NCBI RefSeq assembly: GCF_900101685.1
Contig: NZ_FMZZ01000004.1
Coordinates: forward strand, 186,001-250,000
DNA from: Actinokineospora iranica
Lineage (GTDB): Bacteria; Actinomycetota; Actinomycetes; Mycobacteriales; Pseudonocardiaceae
DNA length: 64,000 nt
Reading direction: 5' to 3'
Shown here: positions 48,073-57,654 of the stretch, in pieces
Layout: every line of letters begins with the position of its first letter
How positions within the stretch are numbered: the stretch's first letter is position 1
Notes under the pieces: model-generated
Databases searched by the model: none
The model's input: only the letters and a program-made list of their open reading frames with translations
What the model was told of the DNA's origin: nothing
Made by a program: the position numbers and the translations under genes

Positions 48073-49990
48073 GGTCGCCCCCTGTGGTCGTGCGCCCGCG
48101 CGCGGCGAGCTCGGTCAGGATCTCGGAGTACTCCCGCGCGTAACCCGCGGGGTCCAGCCAGTCGGCCAGCTTCCGGTGCGCGGCCCGCGCCATCTCCTTG
48201 CGCCGCGCGGGCTTGGTGTCCAGCACGCGCAAGAGGGTCGCGGTAAGCGCGTCCACGTCGTTGGTCTCGAACAACCAGCCGGTCTCACCGTCGACGATCA
48301 TCTCCCGCGCGCCGAACACGTCGGTCGCCGCGACCGGCACACCGCAGCACACCGCTTCGAGGATCGACCGCGGCAGGGACTCGATGTCGGAGCTGTTGAC
48401 GAAGATGTCCGCCGAGTACAGCCACGGCGTCGGGTCGCGCTGCACCGGCACCAGGTGCACGGCCTTCTCCAGGCCCGCGCGCTTCACCGTGTCCTCCAGC
48501 GCCAGCCCGTACGGCGACGGGTGCAGGCCGACGATGCTCAGCCGCGCCTCCGGGTGCCGCTCGCGGACCCGCTCCATCGCGCTGATCAGCGGCCCCTGCC
48601 CCTTGCGGGACTCGGCGACCCCGATGTTGACCAGCACCACGTCGTCGTCGGTGAACCCGAGCGAGTTCCGGGCCTGCCTGCGCACCTCGGGACGCGTCCG
48701 GCCGCCGTGCTTCCACATCGGCGTGCCGTAGCGGACCGTGCGGCAGCGCTCCGGCTTGCTGTAGGGCAGGAACATCTCGCGGGTCGCGTCCGCGACGAAC
48801 AGCAGCATGTCGACCTCGGCGAGGGTCGACTCCCACCGCGCCCACACCGCGGGCGGCGGGCTCAGCGCCCCCCAGTTCTGGTAGGCGAAGTCCGGCAGCG
48901 AGAAGCTCTCGTGGATGACCCACGCCGTGGGCAGCCCCGCGCGCTTCGCCGCGTCGGCCGGGACGAACCCGCCGAGCGTGTTCACCAGCGCCACCCCCGC
49001 GCCGGAGCACTTCGCGAACCGGGCCAGCTCGGCGACGTGCCCCTCGTAGTTCGGCACCGTCGAGTGCCGGTAGTGCGTGGTCACGTGAACCGGGATGCCC
49101 AGCTCAGCGCAGTCGGCGCGCAACGGGCCGTCGGTCTCGCTGACCAGGCTGGCTTTCCAGCCGTGGTCTTTGACCATGCCCTCCAAAAGCTGCTGGAGCC
49201 ACAGCTGGCCGCCGCCGAGGCCGAGGCTGTGGGTGTAGACGAGCACGTGCCGCGGGTCGGTGACCGCGTGGACCCGGGTCATCGCACGGGCGGTCTCCGC
49301 GGCCAACTCGTCGGCGAGCTCCGCGTCCTCCTGGTCGGCGGCCGGGTTGCGCAGCGTGAACGTCCGGCTCGGCGACAGGTACTCGCCCTGCCCCTCGGTG
49401 CGGTACCGCACCCGCACCGACAGCGTCCGCTCCTCACCCGCGGCCAGATCGACCGGCACCCGCGCTTCCCACCCGCTGATCGCGGCCTCGCCGAACCCGG
49501 GGAACTCCACCGGCACGTCCTCGCGCGGCAGCCTCGTCCGGGCGCGGACCGTGCCACCGCCCTCGACCAGCACCTCGACAAGACTCGGCGCACGGCCGTT
49601 CAACAACGCCCAACCGCACACATACACCACGTTGCCGAGAGCGACCTTGGCCGCGTCCGGGGACTCCAGCTCACCCAGCCACAACGGGTCCTCACCGGGC
49701 AACCGGCCCACCTCGACCGCGCACTGCGTCAACGCCACCGTGCGATCCGGCCCGTGCACCACGACCAAGTTCGTCCCCATCGGCACCGGCGAACTCGGCC
49801 GCGCCCGCCACTGCACCGCCCCCTCCGGCGCCGTCGGGCACTCCGCCACGTGCAGGTTCGCCTCGATCCCGCCGATCACGACGGCCACCTCGGCCAACCG
49901 GGTGACCCCGGTCGTCCAACCCGCCAACTCGAACAAGTGGCCCACCGGCCGGTCCGGCGGCAACACCCCCGCGGTGTGGACCGTCATCAT
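48062..49990 (-). CDS. GT4-family glycosyltransferase with N-terminal accessory domain
   Basis: 642 residues. Residues 1-235 form one or two beta-sandwich-like accessory domains ('LGNVVYVCGWALLNGRAPSL', 'GFGEAAISGWEARVPV'). Residues 245-635 are a GT-B transferase: 'VYTHSLGLGGGQLWLQQLL' at the start, 'LVNIGVAESRKGQGPLISAM', 'FVNSSDIESLPRSILEA' and 'GVPVAATDVFGAREMI', the retaining-GT4 donor site with an E-x7-E-like pair. Starts at ATG 49990 or 49987, GAGG upstream. First gene of the unit 49990-45848; the glycan made is unknown. Confidence 0.87.
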   Translation of the reverse strand: MMTVHTAGVLPPDRPVGHLFELAGWTTGVTRLAEVAVVIGGIEANLHVAECPTAPEGAVQWRARPSSPVPMGTNLVVVHGPDRTVALTQCAVEVGRLPGEDPLWLGELESPDAAKVALGNVVYVCGWALLNGRAPSLVEVLVEGGGTVRARTRLPREDVPVEFPGFGEAAISGWEARVPVDLAAGEERTLSVRVRYRTEGQGEYLSPSRTFTLRNPAADQEDAELADELAAETARAMTRVHAVTDPRHVLVYTHSLGLGGGQLWLQQLLEGMVKDHGWKASLVSETDGPLRADCAELGIPVHVTTHYRHSTVPNYEGHVAELARFAKCSGAGVALVNTLGGFVPADAAKRAGLPTAWVIHESFSLPDFAYQNWGALSPPPAVWARWESTLAEVDMLLFVADATREMFLPYSKPERCRTVRYGTPMWKHGGRTRPEVRRQARNSLGFTDDDVVLVNIGVAESRKGQGPLISAMERVRERHPEARLSIVGLHPSPYGLALEDTVKRAGLEKAVHLVPVQRDPTPWLYSADIFVNSSDIESLPRSILEAVCCGVPVAATDVFGAREMIVDGETGWLFETNDVDALTATLLRVLDTKPARRKEMARAAHRKLADWLDPAGYAREYSEILTELAARGRTTTGGDLVR

Positions 49991-50106
49991 CGCTGCTCTA
50001 CCTCGTTCTCTCCCCCACCGAGCCAGCCAGAACCGTACTCGGCGGCCAGAAGCGGCCGAGATGAGATAGCCGATTCGTTACCCCTCAACCCACGTACAGT
50101 GGGGTC

Positions 50107-50775
<669 letters not shown>

Positions 50776-50788
50776 CCGGCGGGCCCAC

Positions 50789-51049
50789 CTACTTGCCGTA
50801 GTGGTAGCGGCAGGCAGCGATGCGGATCTCGTCCTCCACGATCTTGCAGACCAGTCGGTGCTCGTCGGTGATCCGCCGCGACCAATAGCCTTGAAAGCCG
50901 TGCTTCAAGGACTCCGGTTTGCCGATTCCCTCGTTGCCGTTGCGCCTGATGTCCTTGACCAGCTCGTTGATCCGCCGCAAGACCTTGCGGTCTTCGGTCT
51001 GCCACCAGAGGTAGTCGTCCCAGGCGTGCTCGTCCCAGATCAGCTTCAT
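50789..51049 (-). CDS. yoeB: YoeB-type mRNA-interferase toxin
   Basis: 86 residues, RelE fold. Residues equivalent to the E. coli YoeB catalytic set are at the same numbers: Glu46 in 'GKPESLKHG', Arg65 in 'DEHRLVCKI' and His83 in 'CRYHYGK' at the C-terminus. It cuts mRNA at the ribosome A site when not bound by antitoxin. The start overlaps the antitoxin stop by four bases, the standard yefM-yoeB order, with expression from the antitoxin promoter. Confidence 0.96.
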   Translation of the reverse strand: MKLIWDEHAWDDYLWWQTEDRKVLRRINELVKDIRRNGNEGIGKPESLKHGFQGYWSRRITDEHRLVCKIVEDEIRIAACRYHYGK

Positions 51050-51297
51050 TCAGCGAGTTCGTGCTGTGTCCCGCCGCCGGACTCCAGTCGCTCGATGGAC
51101 GTGATCAACCGACGCGCGTTCTCCGGGCTGCGCAGCAGGTAGGCGGTCTCCTTGAGCGACTGGTAGTCGTCAAGGGACACCATCACGACCGGTTCATGCC
51201 CCGCACGGGTGATCACGACCTCTTCACGGTCGTTGACCACCGAGTCGAGCGTCTCGGCGTACTTCGCGCGAGACTCGGAGTAGCTCATGGTCCGCAC
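51046..51297 (-). CDS. yefM: YefM-type antitoxin
   Basis: 83 residues. Phd/YefM fold: 'MSYSESRAKYAETLDSVVND' then 'VITRAGHEPVVMVSLDDYQS' for DNA binding and dimerisation, and an acidic C-terminal tail that wraps the toxin ('RLITSIERLESGG'). GTG 51297 lies five bases after GGAGGG; ATG 51288 is the alternative. It represses its own promoter, very probably through the palindrome at 51311-51336. Confidence 0.95.
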   Translation of the reverse strand: MRTMSYSESRAKYAETLDSVVNDREEVVITRAGHEPVVMVSLDDYQSLKETAYLLRSPENARRLITSIERLESGGGTQHELAE

Positions 51298-51310
51298 TAG
51301 CACCCTCCCT

Positions 51311-51336
51311 TCGACGTACAAAATACTGTACGTCGA
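51311..51336. promoter_or_regulatory. YefM-YoeB operator palindrome
   Basis: Perfect 10-bp arms TCGACGTACA / TGTACGTCGA around AAATAC, just upstream of the antitoxin gene. Each arm contains a GTACA/TGTAC core like the TGTACA sites bound by YefM. Its A/T-rich centre may also be the promoter -10 region. Confidence 0.8.
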
Positions 51337-51389
51337 GCGAGAGGGGCTGGCAAGGGGGTGCGGTCCAGCGCAGGCGTGCCTTCCGCCCC

Positions 51390-51923
51390 TCACGTCAAGG
51401 CGGCGAGTTTGGTGACGGTGTTCCAGTTGCGGGCGGTGGCGGTGATGCGCCATTTCCGTTCGAGGAAGGGGACCAGGGCGGGGGCCTCGGCGATTCCGGC
51501 CGGGCACCACTGGTAGACGACGCGGTCGCCGATGCGGATGGTGTCCGGGTCCAAAGCGACCGGGTCGTGTTCGGCGGCCAAAGCCGGGTCTGGGGTGGCG
51601 GACAAAAAGACCGCGAGCATCTTGGAGCCGTTGTCCGCCACGTCGGCAAGTGGGTGGGCGGTTAGGACTGTCTGGAGTTCGGGGCCGGTGCGGATGAGGC
51701 AGCGGGTGGTCAGGCCGAGTTCGGCCGCCAGGGCTTCCTCGATGGTGGATTCCAGGGTGGCCGGATCGGTTTCGGGGGCGGTGAAGACCGCGTTGCCGCT
51801 CTGCAGGACCGTGCGGACGTCGGTGTAGCCGAGGGTGGTCAGCAGGGACCGGAGGTCGGCCATGGCGATTCTGGTGCGGCCGCCGACGTTCACTCCGCGC
51901 AAGAGGGCCGCGTACGCGTTCAC
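51390..51923 (-). CDS. DUF1697 protein
   Basis: 177 residues with the family opening 'YAALLRGVNVGGRTRIAMAD', then 'LGYTDVRTVLQSGNAVF' and 'HPLADVADNGSKMLAVFL'; the end 'TARNWNTVTKLAAL' is also typical. Function of the family is unknown. The GTG at 51923 overlaps the acyl-CoA synthetase stop (GTGA), so it is translated from the same message. Confidence 0.92.
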   Translation of the reverse strand: MNAYAALLRGVNVGGRTRIAMADLRSLLTTLGYTDVRTVLQSGNAVFTAPETDPATLESTIEEALAAELGLTTRCLIRTGPELQTVLTAHPLADVADNGSKMLAVFLSATPDPALAAEHDPVALDPDTIRIGDRVVYQWCPAGIAEAPALVPFLERKWRITATARNWNTVTKLAALT

Positions 51924-53677
51924 ACGCGGATCTTGCCCGCCGCCACTTCCTGGGCGTACGACGGGTAGAAGTCGACGTACTTGCCGTCGGTGAGGACGTA
52001 GAGGGGGTCGGTGACCTTGTCCGAGTAGCCCTCGTCGCGGAGGTCCACCTTGCGGGATTTGAAGGTGGACGTCTGCTCCACCTCCTTGATGACGCGGACG
52101 AACAGGGGGACGGCGTAGCTGGGGAGGCGGGCCGCGAGGTGTTCGGCCATGGCTGGGCCGTCGAAGTGGGCGCCGTCGCGGAGTTTCACCGCGGCCATGC
52201 CCGCCTTGCCGTCGGTGCCGGGGATGGCGACGCCGTAGACGACGGCCTGGTCGACGTCGGGGTGCTCGCCGATGGCGCCTTCGACCTCGGTGGTGGCGAC
52301 GTTCTCGCCTTTCCAGCGGAAGGTGTCGCCGAGGCGGTCGACGAAGGCGACGTGCTTGAAGCCCTGGCTGCGGACCAGGTCGCCGGTGTCGAACCAGCAG
52401 TCGCCGTCTTTGAAGCCGTTGCGGACCAGTTTGCGTTCGCTGGCCTCCGGGTCGGTGTAGCCGTCGAAGGGGGCGCGGCTGGTGACCTTGGTGAGCAGCA
52501 GGCCGACTTCGCCGGACTTCACCTTGCGCAGCCTGCCGCCCTCGCGGCGCGGTTTGCCGGTGTCGGCGTCGTATTCGACCACCGCGAACGGCAGGGGGCA
52601 CATTCCGGCCGTGCGGTCGATGTTCAGTGCGTTGATGAAGGCCAGGTTGCACTCGCTGGCGCCGTAGAACTCGGCGATGCGGCGGATGCCGAACCGCTTG
52701 GCGAACTCGTCCCAGATCTCCGGGCGCAGGCCGTTGCCGACGACGACGCGCACCTTGTGCTTGCGTTCCGCCTCGCGGACCGGCTGGTTGAGCAGGTAGC
52801 GGCAGAGTTCGCCGATGTAGCAGAACGCGGTGGACTTGGTGCGCACGACGTCGTCCCAGAAGCGGGACGCGGAGAACGACCTGCCCAGGGCGAGGGTGGC
52901 GCCCGCGGACAGCACCGACGACAGCGACACCGTGAGCGCGTTGTTGTGGTAGAGCGGCAGACAGCAATAGAGGGTGTCGTTGGACCGCAGGCGCACGCCG
53001 AGGCCGCCGATGCCGGTCATGCTCTTGAGCCACCGGAAGTGCGACATGGCGCTGGCCTTGGGCAGGCCGGTGGTGCCCGAGGTGAAGATGTAGAACGCGG
53101 TGCTGCCCGCCATGATGTGCTCGGTCGTGTCCGGGTTCGCCGAGGACCGGGCGGTGTCGCCCAGCGTGTCGAGGTCGAGGACGTTGCGCGTCTCCACGCC
53201 TGCCAGCGCCTCGCGGTACTCCCTGCCGACGACCAGGACAGTGCCGTCGAGCAGGCGCAGGCTGTGGTCGAGGACGTCGCCGCGCTGGTTGGTGTTGATC
53301 ATTCCGGCGGCCGCGCCGAGTTTCACCGCGGCGAGCGCGGCGAGCAGGGTCTCCGGCCGGTTCCCCGCCAGGATGCCCACGGTGTGGCCGGGGTGCACGC
53401 CGTGCTCGGCGAGCACCGCGGCGTACCGGTTGACGATCGTGTTCGCCTCGCCGTAGGTGATCTCGCGGTCCTCGAACCGGATGAACGGGCGCTGGGGGTG
53501 CTTGGCGGCGGCGCGCTGGAAGATGTGGCCGATCGATTCCCGGTCCGCAGGCCGCATCGTGAGCAGCCCGATGGCGCCGAAGGCCATGCGCGGACCGTCG
53601 AAGGTCATGCTCGGCAGTGCCCGCAGCACGTCGGTGGCACGAACCCGCTTACCCGCAAGCTGCTCCGTTGCATCCAT
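51920..53677 (-). CDS. Long-chain acyl-CoA synthetase (FadD6/FATP type)
   Basis: 585 residues. Adenylates fatty acids and loads them onto coenzyme A. Motifs: 'FYIFTSGTTGLPKAS' (P-loop), 'RIAEFYGASECNLAF' (A5), 'CWFDTGDLVRSQGF' (A7), 'DRLGDTFRWKGENVATTEVE' (A8) and 'STFKSRKVDLRDEGY' with the late catalytic Lys (A10). The pattern is that of very-long-chain/FATP enzymes such as mycobacterial FadD6, with 'AAAGMINTNQRGDVLDHSL' in the N-terminal part. ATG at 53677; sequence further upstream in frame is not protein-like. Confidence 0.93.
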   Translation of the reverse strand: MDATEQLAGKRVRATDVLRALPSMTFDGPRMAFGAIGLLTMRPADRESIGHIFQRAAAKHPQRPFIRFEDREITYGEANTIVNRYAAVLAEHGVHPGHTVGILAGNRPETLLAALAAVKLGAAAGMINTNQRGDVLDHSLRLLDGTVLVVGREYREALAGVETRNVLDLDTLGDTARSSANPDTTEHIMAGSTAFYIFTSGTTGLPKASAMSHFRWLKSMTGIGGLGVRLRSNDTLYCCLPLYHNNALTVSLSSVLSAGATLALGRSFSASRFWDDVVRTKSTAFCYIGELCRYLLNQPVREAERKHKVRVVVGNGLRPEIWDEFAKRFGIRRIAEFYGASECNLAFINALNIDRTAGMCPLPFAVVEYDADTGKPRREGGRLRKVKSGEVGLLLTKVTSRAPFDGYTDPEASERKLVRNGFKDGDCWFDTGDLVRSQGFKHVAFVDRLGDTFRWKGENVATTEVEGAIGEHPDVDQAVVYGVAIPGTDGKAGMAAVKLRDGAHFDGPAMAEHLAARLPSYAVPLFVRVIKEVEQTSTFKSRKVDLRDEGYSDKVTDPLYVLTDGKYVDFYPSYAQEVAAGKIRV

Positions 53678-53898
53678 ACACGGGGATGCTACGGACAGGT
53701 AGGTGGGCGGGCTAGAGCCGCGACGCTCTGAGCAGGGATTTGTCGTCCCGGGTGAGTTCTTGGCCCAGCTTTGATCCGCCGTGGCGGAGTTGGCCGCCCA
53801 CGTCCCGCGCCGCCGGGCTGTCGGACCGTGTTCAGGAATCATGACCAGCGAATTCCCGCCGGACACTGATCGGAGGACCCCCGACACCAGGAGTGTGC

Positions 53899-54714
53899 AT
53901 GACAGGCGAACCCAATCTCCGCGTCCGAGTGCTGGCGCGCGCCCTGCGCGACCTCAGGCAGCGGAACCGGATGACGCAAGAGGAAGCCGGAAGGAGGCTG
54001 CGTTTCAGCAACCGCAAGGTAAGCCGCCTCGAGACGTTCCAGATGCCCAATTTCCACGAGCTTCGGGCGATGCTCGACCTCTACCGCGTCCCCGACGACC
54101 AGCGGGACCCCTACCTGGCGATGTGGGAGCAGGCGAAGCAGAAGGGGTGGTGGCGCGCCTACGGGCTCAGCGACCGCGGCTACATCCCGCTGGAAGCGCA
54201 GGCGTCCTCGATCCGGTCCGTCCAGCTCGGGATGCTGCACGGGCTCTTGCAGACTTCCGCGTACTGCCGGAGTTTCGCCGCCGGTCTGCCCGAGGCGGAG
54301 CGGGAGGACGCGCTGAGCGTGCAGGAGCGCCGCAGGCAGCGGCTCACCGAGGACCCGCCGCTGCTGCTGCACGCGATCGTCGACGAGCGGGTGCTGCGCG
54401 CGGACGGCCCGTTCATGGCCGAGCAGCTCAGCCACATCGTCAAGCTCGCCGAGTTCGACAGCGTGACGTTCCAGGTGCTCCCGGCCGAGCAGAACGGGGT
54501 GCTCGGGCTGTCCGGCTCGTTCGCCCTGCTCAGTTTCCCCGGGTCCGACCACTCCGACATCGTCCACGTCGACCACATCGCGGGGTCGTGGCTGTTGGAG
54601 AAGGAGGCGGAGATCCAGGCCTGCGTGACCGCGTTCGACACGTTGACCGGGGCGGCGCTCGACCCGGAGGAGTCCGTGGCGCTGGTCGACCGGATGGCGC
54701 GCGACGCGCGGTGA
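53899..54714 (+). CDS. XRE-type regulator with DUF5753 domain, without DUF397 partner
   Basis: 271 residues. HTH (about 7-62): 'LARALRDLRQRNRMTQEEAG' and 'SNRKVSRLETFQM'. The DUF5753 domain (95-262) includes 'LHGLLQTSAYCRSFAAGLPE', 'HAIVDERVLRADGPFMAEQL' and 'VTFQVLPAEQNGVLGLSGSF'. The ATG at 53899 has CAGGAG five bases upstream. Unlike the regulator at 4628 it has no DUF397 gene after it: a terminator and a convergent reductase follow at once. Its targets are unknown. Confidence 0.9.
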   Translation: MTGEPNLRVRVLARALRDLRQRNRMTQEEAGRRLRFSNRKVSRLETFQMPNFHELRAMLDLYRVPDDQRDPYLAMWEQAKQKGWWRAYGLSDRGYIPLEAQASSIRSVQLGMLHGLLQTSAYCRSFAAGLPEAEREDALSVQERRRQRLTEDPPLLLHAIVDERVLRADGPFMAEQLSHIVKLAEFDSVTFQVLPAEQNGVLGLSGSFALLSFPGSDHSDIVHVDHIAGSWLLEKEAEIQACVTAFDTLTGAALDPEESVALVDRMARDAR

Positions 54715-54723
54715 GCGGTGCCC

Positions 54724-54750
54724 GCGGCTCCCCGCGCCGCGGGGAGCCGC
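54724..54750. terminator. Bidirectional terminator
   Basis: Perfect 12-bp stem GCGGCTCCCCGC / GCGGGGAGCCGC with a 3-base loop, between the convergent regulator and reductase genes. Confidence 0.85.
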
Positions 54751-54762
54751 TGTCGACGGCGG

Positions 54763-55710
54763 TCAGCGAACGGCCAGGCCGAAGCTGAGGCCGCAGAGTT
54801 CCTCGCTGATGTCCCAGAGGCGTTTGGCCAGCTCGCGGTCGCGGGCGGCTTCCAGGGGCCACACGATCTTCGGGTAGCCCTTCTGCTCTTTGCGCCCGTC
54901 CGGGCCGATGAACTGGCCGCTCTCGACGTCGGGGTTGGTGGCGGCGTAAAGCTGCGGCAGCGCGCCCATGGCCGCCTCTTGCGCCAAGATCCGGTTCGAG
55001 ACTTTCAGGGCCAGCTTGGTGACGCCCGTCGGGCCTGTCGTCTGCAGGTTGGTCGCCGCGTACCCGGGGTGGGCCAGGACGCTGGCCACCGCGAAGCCGT
55101 TGGCCCGCAGGCGCCGGTGCAGTTCCAGGCCGAACACGACGTTCGCCAGCTTCGACTGGGCGTAGTAGCCGGTCCGGGAGTAGTTGTGCTCGCCGTGCAG
55201 GTCGTCGAAGTGGATGCGGCCGCGCTTGTGCAGGTAAGAGCTAACGGTGACCACGCGCGGGTCCCGACCCTGCTTCAACACGTCCAACAGCATCGCGGTA
55301 AGCGCGAAGTGGGCGAGGTGGTTGACGGCGAACTGCGACTCGTAGCCCTGGGCGCTCTCCGCGCGCGGGGGCATCATCACGCCCGCGTTGTTGATCAGGA
55401 CGTCGACCTGCTCGACGGTGCGGGCGAACGCCTCGACGCTGTCGAGGTCGGCGAGGTCGACCAGCCGGGTCTCGACCTGGGCGTCGGGCTGCTCGTCCAG
55501 GATCGCCGCGACCGCGGCCGCGCCCTTCTCCGCGTCGCGGGCGGTGAGGATCACCTGGGCGCCGCGGCGGGCCAGTTCACGGCTGGTCTCGAAGCCCGGG
55601 CCGCTGTTGCCGCCGGTGACGATGAAGGTGCGGCCGACCTGGTCGGGGATGTCGGCGGCGGTCCAGCCCGGGGGCGCCGCCCCGGGATCGCCTTCGGGTG
55701 TCGTGCTCAT
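54763..55710 (-). CDS. Short-chain dehydrogenase/reductase (retinol-dehydrogenase/WWOX-like)
   Basis: 315 residues. The NAD(P) site is 'FIVTGGNSGPGFETSRELA' (TGxxxGxG); 'VDVLINNAGVMMPP' and 'VTVSSYLHKRG' (catalytic Ser) follow, then 'GYYAQSKLANVVFGLEL' with the Tyr-x3-Lys pair. Arg after the glycines ('LTARDAEKG') suggests NADP. Substrate unknown; such enzymes reduce lipid-like aldehydes or ketones. ATG at 55710. Confidence 0.92.
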   Translation of the reverse strand: MSTTPEGDPGAAPPGWTAADIPDQVGRTFIVTGGNSGPGFETSRELARRGAQVILTARDAEKGAAAVAAILDEQPDAQVETRLVDLADLDSVEAFARTVEQVDVLINNAGVMMPPRAESAQGYESQFAVNHLAHFALTAMLLDVLKQGRDPRVVTVSSYLHKRGRIHFDDLHGEHNYSRTGYYAQSKLANVVFGLELHRRLRANGFAVASVLAHPGYAATNLQTTGPTGVTKLALKVSNRILAQEAAMGALPQLYAATNPDVESGQFIGPDGRKEQKGYPKIVWPLEAARDRELAKRLWDISEELCGLSFGLAVR

Positions 55711-55808
55711 GCGTCATAGCCTGCCCTACCGAGTCCCCTTTAGAGGGTCTGGATCGGGTTAACGGATAGTGCTGGTTCGCACGCACCGTCCCCCATAGGG
55801 TTTGTCGG

Positions 55809-56771
55809 GTGGAGCTTCGTCACCTGGGCGAGTCCGGACTGGTGGTCAGTGCCGTCGGCCTGGGGTGCAACAACCTGGGCAGACCCGGAACGGCCGCGGA
55901 GTCGCTGGCCGGGTCGCGGGCGCTGGTCCACACCGCCCTGGATGCCGGGGTGACCCTGTTCGACGTGGCCGACGTCTACGGCGCGCCCCGCGGCCGCAGC
56001 GAGGAACTGCTCGGCCAGGCCCTGTCCGGCAGGCGTGACCACGCGGTCATCGCGACCAAGTTCGGCGTCGACATGCAGGGCGCCAACGGCCCCGACTTCG
56101 GCGCCCGCGGCTCCCGCCGCTACCTCCGGCAGGCGGCCGAGGCGTCGCTGCGCAGGCTCGGCACCGACTGGATCGACCTCTACCAGCTGCACCGGCCCGA
56201 CCCGGGCACCCCGCTCGCGGAGACCCTGTCCGCGCTGGACGACCTCGTGCGCGACGGCCTGGTGCGCTACGCGGGCGTCTGCAACCTGGCCGCATGGCAG
56301 ATCGCCGACGTCGGCTGGACCGCGCGGACCGAGCGGCTGCGCCCGCTGGTGTCCTCCCAGAACCACTACTCGCTGCTCGAACGGGAGACCGAACGCGAGG
56401 TGCTGCCCGCGTGCGCGAAGTTCGGGATGAGCGTGCTGCCGTACTTCCCGCTGGCCAACGGCCTGCTGACCGGCAAGTACGCCCGCGACGTCGAGCCGCC
56501 GCAGGGCAGCCGATTAGCGGGCAGACAGCGGCTGCTCGCCGACGCGCCGTGGGACCGGATCGAGAAGCTGCGCGCGTTCGCCGAGGAGCGGGGCATCACG
56601 ATGGCCACGCTCGCGATCGGCTGGCTGGCCGCGCAGCCCGCGGTGGGCTCGGTGATCGCCGGGGCCACCGCCCCCGAGCAGGTCCTGGAGAACGCGCGGG
56701 CGGCGCGGTGGCGGCCCACCGCGGAAGACCTGGCCGCCATAGACGAAATCTGTCCCCCGATGCGCCGGTAG
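55809..56771 (+). CDS. Aldo/keto reductase
   Basis: 320 residues, TIM-barrel AKR of the YhdN/AKR11-12 type. Residues seen: 'LFDVADVYGAPRGRSEELLG' (Asp and catalytic Tyr), 'VIATKFGVDM' (Lys) and 'IDLYQLHRPDPGTPLAETL' (His). The C-terminal cofactor loop has 'GSVIAGATAPEQVLENARA'. NADPH-dependent reduction of small carbonyls; substrate unknown. GTG start at 55809; the next gene is 105 bases downstream, same strand. Confidence 0.92.
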   Translation: MELRHLGESGLVVSAVGLGCNNLGRPGTAAESLAGSRALVHTALDAGVTLFDVADVYGAPRGRSEELLGQALSGRRDHAVIATKFGVDMQGANGPDFGARGSRRYLRQAAEASLRRLGTDWIDLYQLHRPDPGTPLAETLSALDDLVRDGLVRYAGVCNLAAWQIADVGWTARTERLRPLVSSQNHYSLLERETEREVLPACAKFGMSVLPYFPLANGLLTGKYARDVEPPQGSRLAGRQRLLADAPWDRIEKLRAFAEERGITMATLAIGWLAAQPAVGSVIAGATAPEQVLENARAARWRPTAEDLAAIDEICPPMRR

Positions 56772-56876
56772 GGCGTGATCGGCCACATCGGAGTGGGGCC
56801 GGGGCTGAACGGGCGTTAACCTCGGTCCGCGAGGACCGTGCGAGGGCGCACGGGCGCGGGCGAAGGGAAAGCGACA

Positions 56877-57635
56877 ATGCAGATCGACGGGACCGCGGCC
56901 ATCGTCACCGGAGGCGCGTCCGGCCTGGGTGGCGCCACCGCGCAGGCGCTCGCGGCCAAGGGCGCGTCGGTGTTCGCGCTCGATCTGCCCGCGGCCGTCG
57001 ACAACGCCCCCAAGGTCGAGGGCATCACCTACGTCGCGACCGACGTGACCGACCCCGAGCAGGTCCAGGCCGCGGTGGACGAGGCGTCCGGCGCCAGCGC
57101 GCCGCTGCGGTTCGTGGTCAACTGCGCGGGCATCGGGCCGTCGGCGCGCATCCTGTCGAAGAAGGGCCCGCACGACCTCGGCCTGTTCCGCAAGGTCGTC
57201 GAGGTCAACCTGATCGGCAGCTTCACCGTGGTCACCTTGGCCGCCGCCGCGATCGCCAAGACCGAGCCCCTTGAGCACGGCGCCCGCGGCGTCATCATCA
57301 ACACCGCCTCCGTGGCCGCGTTCGACGGCCAGATCGGGCAGGCCGCCTACGCCGCGTCCAAGGGCGGCATCGTCGGCCTCACCCTGCCCGCCGCGCGCGA
57401 CCTGGCCTCCTCCGGCATCCGGGTGCTGACCATCGCCCCCGGCATCATCGACACCCCGATGCTCGCCACCGTCAGCGCGGAGTTCCGCGCCGCCCTGGCC
57501 GAGGGCGTGCCCTTCCCGAAGCGGCTGGGCAAGCCGGAGGAGTTCGCGAACCTGGCGCTGTCGATCATCGACCAGGACTACCTCAACGGCGAGGTGATCC
57601 GCCTCGACGGCTCGCTGCGCATGGCGCCGAGGTAG
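56877..57635 (+). CDS. Short-chain dehydrogenase, 3-hydroxyacyl-CoA dehydrogenase type 2-like
   Basis: 252 residues. 'AAIVTGGASGLGGATAQALA' binds the cofactor, and Asp in 'VFALDLPAAV' suggests NAD. 'FVVNCAGIGPSARIL', 'IINTASVAAFDGQIGQAAYA' and 'AASKGGIVGLTLPAARDLA' carry the Ser-Tyr-Lys set. The pattern resembles HSD10-type 3-hydroxyacyl-CoA dehydrogenases of fatty-acid or isoleucine breakdown. GAAGGGAAA precedes the ATG at 56877. It is convergent with the metallo-hydrolase gene. Confidence 0.92.
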   Translation: MQIDGTAAIVTGGASGLGGATAQALAAKGASVFALDLPAAVDNAPKVEGITYVATDVTDPEQVQAAVDEASGASAPLRFVVNCAGIGPSARILSKKGPHDLGLFRKVVEVNLIGSFTVVTLAAAAIAKTEPLEHGARGVIINTASVAAFDGQIGQAAYAASKGGIVGLTLPAARDLASSGIRVLTIAPGIIDTPMLATVSAEFRAALAEGVPFPKRLGKPEEFANLALSIIDQDYLNGEVIRLDGSLRMAPR

Positions 57636-57654
57636 TCCTGGGCGGTCCTGGAGC

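Noticed and set aside
53712-53801. 29-codon minus-strand frame between fadD and the XRE gene
   Set aside because: Plausible-looking sequence ending RDDKSLLRASRL, but too short, with no ribosome binding site and no recognised family.
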